NCBI GenBank assembly: GCA_025057975.1
Contig: JANWUV010000018.1
Coordinates: 1-62,209, forward strand
Origin: Chloracidobacterium sp.
GTDB taxonomy: Bacteria; Acidobacteriota; Blastocatellia; Chloracidobacteriales; Chloracidobacteriaceae
DNA: 62,209 bases
Direction of reading: 5' to 3'
Shown: positions 55,110 to 62,209 of the stretch, piece by piece
Layout of the letters: every line of letters starts with the position of its first letter
Numbering within the stretch: the stretch's first letter is position 1
Made by a program: the position numbers and the translations under genes
The notes under the pieces: model-generated
The model's database searches: none
What the model was told of the DNA's origin: nothing
What the model saw: the letters and a program-made list of their open reading frames with translations, nothing else

Positions 55110-55587
55110 AACCTCTTCCTACTCCGCCTCCGTCGGCAGCCGACACACCAAGCCTTCCTCTGCCCGCCCTGCACATTCAGCTGCGTCAGAAAGCCTAACA
55201 ATCCTCTCAACTTAAATCCACAGGGCATGCTGGGCAATCCTTTCGACGCTCGGATTGTTCCTCATCACCGTCTCCCACTGCGCCTGTGTCACTTCGTACT
55301 TCTCCAGCCAAAACGTCATTACCTCAACCGACCTCCTCCACCGACGCCCCCATGCAAAACGCGCTGGCGGGGATATAGACCACCTCGATGCCGTAGGCGA
55401 CCTTCCGCACCGTCCCTGGCGCGGGTGCTTTGGGCGGCGCTGGTTTCGCTCGTTCACTACCCGGCCGTGGCGTCACCGGACGTCTTTGCTGCTCGCCAAC
55501 AGAGGCAGCGTACACACGACAACACACATCAGACTGCCGGCCACACCCGCCAGAATCCGCGTCCTGCTTTCTTATGTCTGTCATCAA
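55110..55587 (-). pseudogene. Decayed FGE/C-lectin-domain protein
   Basis: Reading leftwards from about 55587, fragments of a formylglycine-generating-enzyme-like protein appear in different frames. First comes a leader with GTVRKVAYGIEVVYIPASAF. After a frameshift near 55330 there is LEKYEVTQAQWETVM and NNPS. After a deletion and another shift come FLTQLN and then GLVCRLPTEAE with a TAG where the family has Trp (near 55110). The variable C-terminal part is absent. It resembles the target gene at 57436-59140 and is probably a dead paralogue of it. Confidence 0.7.
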
Positions 55588-55661
55588 CAGGGTTTGTTTC
55601 TCTTAATGCTTTCTAGTCGGTGTTTTCTTGTTGACTGTGTCAACGCACAGCGCGGGCCGGC

Positions 55662-55988
55662 AATCCGGCGGCGACGGGGCGGTACGTGAAGGAGAAAACC
55701 TATCCAGAGGGCGAGGTGGTAGAGTTGGAGGCGCTGGGCGGGTGTTGGTTGCCGGTGCGGGAGGTGTTGGCTGGGGTGTTTGCGGAGGATTTGCGGCGTG
55801 AGGAGCTGGAGCGGTTGTTGGCGGAGCAGGCGGCGAAGTTGGCGTTGGAGGCACGGTTGAAGGAAGCGGAGGCGCGCGTGGAATCTGAGCGCGCCGTACG
55901 GGAAGCCGAGCGGCGAGCCAAAGAAGCCGCCTTGCAGGAACTCGAACGCCTCAAAGCCAGACTCCGTGATCTGAATCGCGCCGAGTAG
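55662..55988 (+). pseudogene. 5'-truncated Uma2-family gene
   Basis: In frame from about 55662 the translation ATGRYVKEKTYPEGEVVELE, then LPVREVLAGVFAEDLRREEL and a Glu/Ala/Arg coiled coil, matches the last ~100 residues of the intact Uma2 protein at 56190. About 180 N-terminal residues containing the nuclease core are missing. An ATG-less fragment like this is not expected to be active. Confidence 0.7.
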
Positions 55989-56189
55989 AGCGGTCGCTGC
56001 GTCGGCGGAGCGTCCCCCGGCTGAACCGTGTCATCACTCTATGGCGCGGAAACCGCTCACGGGAGCGGAACGACACATAGCGCCCGTCACAACCTGCCTG
56101 TACTCCTACCTGTGATATGTTCTTGTCCCGCAGGCGCGCGCCGCCGCCCGTGGCGCAGACCCAACACCGACCTTGGAGGTACACAAGCG

Positions 56190-57026
56190 ATGTCCACACC
56201 GTTGACCGCCACGCCGCCCCGCTTGATGACCTTCGAAGAGTTCTTAGACTACGGCGAACCCGGCGTACGCTATGAACTCGTGGATGGTGTCCCCGTCGAG
56301 ATGCCCCAACCGAACAAACGCCACCAGTGGATTGTTTTGAGTCTGGCCGTGCGCCTGATGCGCTGGATCAGCGAGCGGCGACTGCCGTACGCGGTGACGC
56401 AGCTGGGGTTGCAGATTGACGAGTACCTGGCGCGGATTCCCGACTTGGTGGTGTGTCGGCGGGAGGACGCGGTGGTGAAGGAGGGTGAGGAAGAAGCCGG
56501 GGTGGTGCGGCTGGGCGTGCCGGTGGTGTTGGTGGTGGAGGTGGCGAGCGAGAACTGGCAGGACGACTACGGGAAGAAGCGGGCGGAGTATGCGCGGCGC
56601 GGAGTACCGGTGTATGTGGTGGTGGATTGGCGGCGGCGGTGTCTGGTGGTGTGCCGGGAGCCGGAGGAGGCGACGGGGCGGTATCAGCAGGAGGTGACGT
56701 ATCGGGAGGGAGAGGCGGTGGTGTTGGGTGAGTTGGACGGGTGCGTGTTGGCGGTGAGTGAGGTGTTGGGCGGGGCGTTTGGGGAGGATTTGTTGCAGGA
56801 AGACATCGAGCGGCTGTTGGCGGAGCGGGCGGCGAGGGAGGCGGCGGAGGCGCAGTTGAAGGAAGCGGAGGCGCGGGCGGAAGCCGAGCGGCGAGCCAAG
56901 CTCGAAGCCGAAGCCCGCGCCGAGGCGGAACGCGCGGCGCGGGAAGCGGAGCGGCAAGCGAAAGAAGCCCTGCTGGAAGAGCTGACCCGCCTGCGCGCGC
57001 AGTTGGGGTCGCCGCCGGAAGCGTAA
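56190..57026 (+). CDS. Uma2-family (DUF820) putative endonuclease
   Basis: 278 residues from an ATG at 56190 with GGAGG upstream. The first ~190 residues form the Uma2 restriction-endonuclease-like fold: MTFEEFLDYGEPGVRYELVDG in parts, IPDLVVC, VVLVVEVASENW, DYGKKRAEYARRGVPVYVVVD in parts. Acidic residues and Lys in these strands fit a PD-(D/E)XK site. The last ~70 residues are an Ala/Glu/Arg coiled coil. Such genes are abundant in cyanobacteria and other phototrophs; their role is unclear. A 16-base perfect palindrome (57031-57046) follows the stop. Confidence 0.85.
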   Translation: MSTPLTATPPRLMTFEEFLDYGEPGVRYELVDGVPVEMPQPNKRHQWIVLSLAVRLMRWISERRLPYAVTQLGLQIDEYLARIPDLVVCRREDAVVKEGEEEAGVVRLGVPVVLVVEVASENWQDDYGKKRAEYARRGVPVYVVVDWRRRCLVVCREPEEATGRYQQEVTYREGEAVVLGELDGCVLAVSEVLGGAFGEDLLQEDIERLLAERAAREAAEAQLKEAEARAEAERRAKLEAEARAEAERAAREAERQAKEALLEELTRLRAQLGSPPEA

Positions 57027-57377
57027 CGCCGGCGGCGCGCGCCGCCAATGAGTGAGCGCCAAGAGAAAGTCGCCCTAACACGTGAACTTGTTTGAAAAAG
57101 CGTCATCGCGCCGCGTCGCGCGCTGGAAGCCTGAGTGACCACTGACAAAGGGCATCGCCACCCCTTCCGGCGTGGCGCGTGGCGTCGAGCCGCCACGCCA
57201 CAAAGCGGCGTCCAGCCGCCGCACGCCAAACGCTTGACGCCGCCCCCAACCGATTCCTGCTTCATCCTTGCCGCGTCATCAGCGGCGCATCGCCCCGCCT
57301 GAACACAGCCTCGCCATTCATCGCCTAGCCTCCACGACGCCCCCGAAAACCCACAGCAAACAATGAGCAAAAATTTC
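57027..57377. other. Intergenic region between convergent Uma2 and DGR target genes
   Basis: No gene is supported here. It contains the palindrome GGCGGCGCGCGCCGCC at 57031-57046 and, at about 57273-57320, a stretch similar to 55040-55085. Confidence 0.4.
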
Positions 57378-57399
57378 GCCGTGCGCTAAAGCGCGCGGC
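57378..57399 (-). repeat. Hairpin downstream of VR1
   Basis: Read on the minus strand, GCCGCGCGC and GCGCACGGC form a stem with one mismatch around TTTA, 37 bases after the target stop codon. The whole block from the stop codon to just past the hairpin is nearly identical to the block after VR2. A hairpin just downstream of the VR is a known recognition element of diversity-generating retroelements. Confidence 0.7.
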
Positions 57400-57435
57400 T
57401 CAAGGGAAAAGTCTCAAGGGTAATCACACGGGGGT

Positions 57436-59140
57436 TTACGGCGCGCCGACCGCCACGCGCAAACCGAGGGAGTAGTTCCGGTACGCGGGCGTGCTGACGG
57501 CGCGGGAGGCGGCGCGGCAGCTGTTGGCGTCGTCGTCCCACGCCCCGCCGCGCAGGACACGACACTTCCCGCTTCCGGGTCCGCGCGGATCCTCCACAGG
57601 ACTGATCCGATAGTAGTCCCACTTGTACCAATCCTCGCACCACTCCCACACGTTCCCATGCATGTCGTACAATCCCCACCCGTTCGCCCGCAGCCGCCTC
57701 ACCGGTCTGGTTTGCTCGCCGCTGTTCTTGTCATACCAACCAACTCTTTCCAACCGCGACTCGCCGTTCCCGCCGTAATAATAGCCCTGCGTCCCAGCTC
57801 GACACGCATACTCCCACTCCGCCTCATACGGCAGCCGCCACACTAGCCCGCCGCCCAGCCGATACCGCTCATTCAGCTTCCTCACAAACACACGACAATC
57901 CTCCCAACTCACCTGCTCCACTGGACACTCGGGACAACCCTCGAAATGACTCGGATTATTCCCCATTACCGCCGCCCACTGCGCCTGTGTCACTTCCGTC
58001 TCCCCAAGCCAAAGGCCCCGTGTGATCCGCACCCGATGCACCGGACCCTCACAATATTCATCGCCGCTCTCTGCACACTCGTCATCCTCGTAAGGGATGT
58101 CCTCGTCAATGTCCGCTTCAAGATCCTCTTCAGGATCCTCCCCCATCTCAAACTCCCCCGGTGGTATCCACACCAACCGTATCCCTGCCGGACTCGCCCA
58201 CACCTCCCCCGCGCGCCCGCCCACCGGCACGCTCGCACCCACTTCTACACCAACCCCGCCGGGTTCCGTTTGCACGGGCGCGCTGTTCGTCCGGCAAAAA
58301 TAAAACTCCCCCTCCAACGATGTGGACTCCCACGGCACTTGCTTCCCTTGCGTCTTGCGCCTCACCTCCGCCCGCACCGCCTTGAATACTCGCTCCACAT
58401 CCCACCCGGGCTGCCGCATTGCTCTCAGCAATGCCTCTACATACGGCGAGTTCTCTCCGTCTCCATCGCTTGCCGTTTGCCCGGGCGCCGTCGCGTACGC
58501 AATCAGCGTCCCGTGCGGCGCTCTGATCTCCGCCAGCCCGGAAACTGCGTCTCGGCTGAAACCACGAAAGGGGCTGTTCCGACACGCATCCAATATCACG
58601 ATTTTCACCCCCCCCACTCGCGCTCTCCATCTGCTTCAGCACCTTGTCCACATCCAAACAGTACAACTCAATATCCGCCGGCCGCTGCACCTTTCCCTCG
58701 GCCCCAATCGGGATCATGTAACTGCGCCCATCCACCTGCCCCCCATGCCCCGAGTAATAAAACAGTCCGACGCTGCCTCTTCTCTCGCTCAACCTCCTCC
58801 CAAACGACTGCAACACCGCTTGCATGGACGACAAATCAGCGTCTGTCGTCATTTCCACCTCAAACCCCGACGCCCGCAGCGCATCAGCCATCGCGCGCGC
58901 GTCATTGATCGGATTTTTCAAGCGCCCTACCACGTAGTTTGCATTCCCCACCACGAGCGCCACCCGCCGTTCGCTCACCGCCGTTTCATCCACCGGTGGC
59001 GGCGTCATGACTCGTGGGCCTTTGCCGTCGCCGCCCTGCCCAGCCCTCGGCGGCGAACCGCCACAAGACACCCCACCAATCAGCGCCAGAAATCCGGCGC
59101 ACAACGCTGATGCGCAAACAACACCACCAGCCGCTTTCAT
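57436..59140 (-). CDS. DGR target 1: caspase-like/FGE-fold lipoprotein, frameshifted at a poly-G tract
   Basis: Starts with ATG at 59140 after AAGGAGG. It has a lipobox at Cys26 (LIGGVSC) and a caspase-like domain with VALVVGNANYVV, the catalytic His132 in YYSGHGGQ and, after a frame change, the catalytic Cys in VILDACRNSPF. Then comes the FGE/C-lectin fold: GIRLVWIPPGEFEMG, GETEVTQAQWAAVMG, LPYEAEWEYACRAG, YDMHGNVWEWCEDW and the C-terminal variable segment. The frame shifts at eight G (58608-58615); seven would give one protein of about 567 residues. As read, the His and Cys are in different frames. Expression by slippage, or inactivity, are both possible. Confidence 0.85.
57440..57557 (-). 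repeat. DGR variable repeat VR1
   Basis: 118 bases matching the TR at 59985-60102, ending just before the target's last codon. In the variable core, 16 of the 28 TR adenines are replaced (to G, C or T) and no other base differs. The invariant 3' part (CTCGGTTTGCGCGTGG onward, 31 bases) is identical to the TR and is the expected initiation-of-homing region. Confidence 0.95.
58608..58615 (-). repeat. Eight-G homopolymer at the frameshift in DGR target 1
   Basis: Eight C on the plus strand (eight G in the gene). Removing one base joins the two caspase halves. Tracts like this are typical slippage sites in phase-variable genes, but homopolymers are also common sites of sequencing error. Confidence 0.75.
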
Positions 59141-59197
59141 CTTCGTCCCTCCTTATGCCGGCGTGTCAGATGCGCCGACATCCATTCATACCAACTC

Positions 59198-59824
59198 TCA
59201 CAAACGCCGCACGTACACCCGCGCCGCAAACTGCACCCGCGCCTGAAACTCCTGCCACGACATCTCCACCCGACTCGGACTCCCCGGCCACGGGTCCCGC
59301 AACACCACCCTGTGCAGTATCGGCTCGCCGTACGGCCCGACCGAGTACACTACCGCCGTCAGCACATAGGCGTGTCCAATCGCCCCCGGCCGCGCCAACC
59401 CCACAATCAGCGGCCACCGATACGCCAAATCCTGAATGATTTGCGCCCCGTGCCACACGTACGGATCGGCGTAAACCGCCGAAAATGACCCGCGCCGATC
59501 CGGCGCCCACCCCGACAACGCCGCCAGAATCTCGTGCGGCCCGGCCGGCGCGTCCACCAACCCGCCAAAGACACGCGCCACAATCTGCTCTTGCGTCACA
59601 TATAAGCCGTGATAGTTGAGCGTCATCTGGATACAGGCCGCCCAGCACCAGTTCGCCTGCCGTTGGCGACCGTCTTGTTCCGGCGCGGCGTAAAACTCAA
59701 ACGCCCCACTCGGCACGCCCGCCACAAACAGATTCGGCCCCAAAGGGCGGATGTCGGCCCGCGCCGAACCGGCCGCCAGCCACAACAACGCCGCCGCCAA
59801 CCAAACTATCCTGAACACACGCAT
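59198..59824 (-). CDS. Secreted papain-like cysteine protease
   Basis: 208 residues with a signal peptide (VWLAAALLWLAAGSARA). The catalytic Cys60 lies in NWCWAACIQM, followed by His151 in GHAYVLTAV and Asp177 in LRDPWPG, the papain-like order. The length and NWCWAA box fit bacterial C39/C70-type peptidases. It lies between DGR target 1 (57 bases downstream) and the TR, on the same strand as the targets. This suggests it may act with the diversified proteins, but no partner can be proven. Confidence 0.8.
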   Translation of the reverse strand: MRVFRIVWLAAALLWLAAGSARADIRPLGPNLFVAGVPSGAFEFYAAPEQDGRQRQANWCWAACIQMTLNYHGLYVTQEQIVARVFGGLVDAPAGPHEILAALSGWAPDRRGSFSAVYADPYVWHGAQIIQDLAYRWPLIVGLARPGAIGHAYVLTAVVYSVGPYGEPILHRVVLRDPWPGSPSRVEMSWQEFQARVQFAARVYVRRL

Positions 59825-59984
59825 GGCGTTTCCTCCGTGTCAACCTTTTTAGGACGTTCATTTGTACCCGAATCGTACCCAACGCAGCGCCGCGCTTTTC
59901 AGCCCAACGCCATCCCGTCCGCCCGGAACCTATTCCCATCGGCGCGCGCCTTTGCTATACCCCCTCCGGGCGGCGCTCGCCTCT

Positions 59985-60102
59985 TCCTGCGCGGCGGGGC
60001 GTGGAACAACAACGCCAACAACTGCCGCGCCGCCAACCGCAACGACAACACGCCAACGAACCGGAACAACAACCTCGGTTTGCGCGTGGCGGTCGGCGCG
60101 CC
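59985..60102 (+). repeat. DGR template repeat (TR)
   Basis: 118 bases that match both VRs. The core is built from twelve AAC codons plus GAC, ACG and CCA, 28 adenines in all. AAC-based codons can vary to 15 amino acids without creating a stop. The sense strand is plus, opposite to the RT, Avd and both targets. It is not a gene: an open frame crosses it but has no start or family features. A TATAC-like element lies at 59956-59960, but no promoter can be assigned with confidence. Confidence 0.92.
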
Positions 60103-60285
60103 TTCCTCAGGCCTCTCCCCTTGGTGGAAGCGCCGCAAGGGATTGCGGCGCGCGCCCACGAGAGCAGTCCAGAGCGCCGTCCCGCGACGCCCCCTCATCC
60201 GGGGCATCCAAAAATCAACCGGACCGCGCCGACCTAGTAGCGTCTCCCGACCGAACCGCCGGCGCGGCCCACTTGGGAACACGCC

Positions 60286-61353
60286 TCACGCCTCGCTCGC
60301 CCGCTGAAACACCAACCGCTCAAACATCCGCGTCCGCAACCGCCACGTGTCCCCATGCCCAAGATGCGCGTTCCAGCTCTGCAACGCCGCCGCCGCCTGC
60401 TCCCACGTCACCCACCCGCGCCGATACCACGCCTGCCACTGCCGCATCCGCCGCCGCATCCGCGCCAACGCGCTTGACCGCACCCGAATCCGGTCGGGCA
60501 AAACCCGAAACCCCACAAAACTCGCCCCCAAGCGCGTCTCGAACAACTGACTCTTCACCGGATGAATCCGCAGCCGCAGCGTCGCCAAGTGCGCCTCAAT
60601 CGCTTCCCGCGCCGCCGCCAACGCCCCACGGTCGTCCCCAAACAGCGCAAAGTCATCCACGTACCGCACATACCGCCGCCACCGCAACCGTTCCTTCACG
60701 AAGTGGTCAAACCCGTTCAAGTACACGTTGGCGAACAACTGGCTTGTCAGATTCCCAATCGGCAGCCCACGCCGCCGCTCCCACGGCGTAAACAAATCAT
60801 CCCCCGGAAAATACACCGCCTCCCCGCCCTGCTCGTTGCTCCCGTCTATGATCCGTTCCAGCAGGCGCAGCGTCGGCGCGCACTTCAGCTTCCGTCGCAG
60901 CAGCTCCTTCAAAATCTCGTGGTCAATGCTCGGAAAATACTGCCGAATGTCGCACTGCAACACGTACCGACTCCGCCGCGCAAACTGCGTAAACCGCTTC
61001 AGCGCCCGGTGCGTCCCATACCCCAGCCGGTTCGCGTAGCTGTCCCGAATAAAGCTTCGCTCAAAAATCGGCTCGATCACCTGACACACCGCATGGTGAA
61101 CCACTCGATCCCGGTACGGCGCCGCCGAAATCAGCCGCGCCTTCGGCTCATCAATCCAAAACGACCGATACGCGCCCGGCCGCCACGTCTCCTCCCGCAA
61201 CGCCCGCTCCAACCCCAACAGCATCGTTTCCAACTCAAAGTTGAACGCCGCCGTCTCCGACCGAAACCGCTTCCCCCGCTGCGCCCGCCGCGCCGCCAGC
61301 CACAGATTCTCAAACGCGACTATCCGCTCAAACAGTCCGCCCCGCCGTTTCAT
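60286..61353 (-). CDS. Reverse transcriptase of a diversity-generating retroelement
   Basis: 355 residues from an ATG at 61353, overlapping the Avd stop region by 26 bases. RT motifs: [14 protein letters not shown] (first catalytic Asp), [18 protein letters not shown] (the IGNxxSQ signature of DGR enzymes rather than the QG of group II introns), and [11 protein letters not shown] (YVDD). Further family segments are [28 protein letters not shown] in parts and SFVGFRVL near the C-terminus. It should copy TR RNA into cDNA with errors at adenines. All catalytic residues look intact. Confidence 0.95.
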   Translation of the reverse strand: MKRRGGLFERIVAFENLWLAARRAQRGKRFRSETAAFNFELETMLLGLERALREETWRPGAYRSFWIDEPKARLISAAPYRDRVVHHAVCQVIEPIFERSFIRDSYANRLGYGTHRALKRFTQFARRSRYVLQCDIRQYFPSIDHEILKELLRRKLKCAPTLRLLERIIDGSNEQGGEAVYFPGDDLFTPWERRRGLPIGNLTSQLFANVYLNGFDHFVKERLRWRRYVRYVDDFALFGDDRGALAAAREAIEAHLATLRLRIHPVKSQLFETRLGASFVGFRVLPDRIRVRSSALARMRRRMRQWQAWYRRGWVTWEQAAAALQSWNAHLGHGDTWRLRTRMFERLVFQRASEA

Positions 61354-61777
61354 CCCCCTCGCCGCCCCCTTCCGTCGCCGTCGCTTCCGCCGCTGCGCGC
61401 GCCGCCTGCTGCTTCCGCCAACCGCCCACTTCCGCCCCAATCTCGTCCATCAGCCGCGCCACGTACGCATACCGCCGCAAGTCAATCAGCTCAAACTCCA
61501 GCAGCAGCCGCGTCTGGTAGCGCGCCACCTGCAATCGCGCGTTGACCTGCTCCAGCACCTCCGCCTTCGACCGCCGATACTGCGCCCGCACCAAGTCCTC
61601 CAGCATCCCATACAGCTCGTTGATGAGCCGTTCCCCCAGCCCGTACTTGTGATCGCGCGGCAGCCGGTTCAACACCGGCACATACCACTTCACCAACGCA
61701 TACACCTTCTCCACCACCGACAGCCCCACCGCTGCCGACCCTGCACCCACCACGCCACGTTGTCCCTTCGTTCTCAT
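61328..61777 (-). CDS. avd: Avd-like DGR accessory protein
   Basis: 149 residues from an ATG at 61777 with AAGGAGG upstream. The core ([32 protein letters not shown] in short matches, [41 protein letters not shown]) has the Avd four-helix bundle pattern, including the LPRDH and GLGER boxes and the GGW end. Avd binds nucleic acid and the RT and is needed for mutagenic homing. The last ~25 residues are a low-complexity Ala/Glu/Thr tail that overlaps the RT start. Confidence 0.92.
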   Translation of the reverse strand: MRTKGQRGVVGAGSAAVGLSVVEKVYALVKWYVPVLNRLPRDHKYGLGERLINELYGMLEDLVRAQYRRSKAEVLEQVNARLQVARYQTRLLLEFELIDLRRYAYVARLMDEIGAEVGGWRKQQAARAAAEATATEGGGEGDETAGRTV

Positions 61778-61833
61778 CCAAACCTCCTTGCTCCCAACGC
61801 AAAACCCTAAGACTTCAAATGGGCAAAAATTTC

Positions 61834-61854
61834 GCCGCGCGCGAAGCGCGCGGC
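61834..61854 (-). repeat. Hairpin downstream of VR2
   Basis: Read on the minus strand, GCCGCGCGC and GCGCGCGGC form a perfect 9-bp stem around a 3-base loop (TTC). The block from the VR2 stop to just after this hairpin nearly matches the one after VR1. It lies 36 bases after the target 2 stop codon and 57 bases upstream of avd. Confidence 0.8.
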
Positions 61855-61889
61855 TCAAGGGAAAAGGCTCAAGGGTAATCACACGGGGT

Positions 61890-62209
61890 TTACGGCGCGC
61901 CGACCGCCACGCGCAAACCGAGGGGGCTGTACCAGTCCGAGGGCGCGCCGAAGTAGCGGGAGGCGGCGCGGCAGAGGCTGGCGTAGTCGCTCCACGCCCC
62001 GCCGCGCAGGACCCGCACCGACCCGCTCCCCGGACCTCGCGGATCTTCCACAGGGCTGATCCGGTAGTAGTCCCTCCCATACCAATCCTCGCACCACTCC
62101 CACACGTTCCCATGCATGTCGTACAATCCCCACCCGTTCCCACGCAGCCGCTTCACAGGGTTCGTCCGCCCACCGCTGTTCTTCTCGTACCACCCCAGCG
62201 CCCCCAACC
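61890..62209 (-). CDS. DGR target 2: FGE/C-lectin-fold protein, partial
   Basis: Only the last ~106 residues are inside the window; the 5' part continues beyond the right edge. The visible part has GNGWGLYDMHGNVWEWCEDW, YYRISPVEDPRGPGSG and the variable C-terminus. It is about 85 percent identical by eye to target 1 outside the variable part. It is followed by avd and RT on the same strand, so the three are probably one transcript. Confidence 0.88.
   Translation of the reverse strand, partial: LGALGWYEKNSGGRTNPVKRLRGNGWGLYDMHGNVWEWCEDWYGRDYYRISPVEDPRGPGSGSVRVLRGGAWSDYASLCRAASRYFGAPSDWYSPLGLRVAVGAP
61894..62011 (-). repeat. DGR variable repeat VR2
   Basis: 118 bases matching the TR. In the core, 20 of the 28 TR adenines are replaced, plus two non-adenine changes: G to T in the GAC codon and C to T in the CGG codon. 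The 3' part is identical to the TR, as in VR1. The gene product therefore carries a different set of residues from VR1 at the same surface positions. Confidence 0.95.

Noticed and set aside
57031-57046. GGCGGCGCGCGCCGCC palindrome as a terminator for Uma2
   Set aside because: It is perfectly self-complementary without a loop or T-run, so it is more likely GC-rich repeat than a terminator.
59609-60307. Open frame on the plus strand across the TR, reading GGAWNNNANN and similar
   Set aside because: It is the TR read through by chance. It overlaps the protease gene, has no start with a ribosome-binding site and no family content outside the TR.
60562-61545. Long plus-strand open frame opposite the RT and Avd genes
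   Set aside because: It is rich in Arg/Pro/Gln as expected of an antisense shadow of GC-rich genes, and no motif is seen.
1-62209. tRNA, rRNA and CRISPR arrays
   Set aside because: No T-arm-like motif in a cloverleaf context, no rRNA core sequence and no regularly spaced direct repeats were seen.

Overview
The window is GC-rich and gene-dense. It reads like a chromosome segment of a phototrophic acidobacterium of the Chloracidobacterium type. This is an inference from three things: a chlorophyllide reductase iron protein (BchX) gene at 27000-27884, an Acidobacteria-type VWFA protein at 8984-9964, and LptE/KdsB genes that imply an LPS-bearing outer membrane. No rRNA, tRNA or CRISPR array was seen.

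Positions 1-26750 are mostly housekeeping genes: a broken AAA ATPase at the left edge, an ArsC-like phosphatase/reductase, RuvX, a DksA-like protein, YggS, an orphan DNA methyltransferase, a BMP lipoprotein-ThiO-PNP operon, a photolyase-like protein, an S41 peptidase, a PDZ/GAF/SpoIIE phosphatase, Maf, a NosL-like lipoprotein, RodZ, LptE coupled to a 1240-residue ATPase, a DUF512 radical-SAM-like protein, a Nudix hydrolase and an M20 amidohydrolase. Positions 26750-33142 hold an alpha/beta hydrolase divergent from bchX, then a partial complex I cluster (nuoJ, an unknown secreted protein, nuoK, nuoL, nuoM). Positions 33381-48109 carry a CoA-transferase, LivH, SelO, a WecA-like transferase with MalQ, an HNH nuclease, a class A beta-lactamase-like enzyme, long HPF, two bacterial PH-domain proteins and KdsB. 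Positions 48116-54778 hold a small repeat protein, a hybrid histidine kinase and three tandem paralogous exported proteins of unknown function.

The right end (about 55100-62209) is accessory and holds the most notable system: a diversity-generating retroelement (DGR). It has a DGR-type reverse transcriptase (60286-61353), an Avd-like protein (61328-61777), a 118-nt adenine-rich template repeat (TR, 59985-60102) and two 118-nt variable repeats (VR1 57440-57557, VR2 61894-62011). Each VR forms the C-terminus of a formylglycine-generating-enzyme/C-lectin-fold protein. VR1 differs from the TR at 16 of its 28 adenines in the variable core and at no other base there. VR2 differs at 20 adenines plus two non-adenine bases. 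The first target is a predicted lipoprotein fusing a caspase-like domain to the diversified domain. Its reading frame is broken at an 8-G homopolymer lying between the catalytic His and Cys, so its expression may be switched by slippage. A secreted papain-like protease gene sits between this target and the TR. The TR is inverted relative to the reverse transcriptase and both VRs, so its RNA must come from the opposite strand. Near-identical hairpin blocks follow both VR stop codons. A decayed target paralogue and a truncated Uma2 gene lie nearby, which suggests repeated duplication and loss at this locus.
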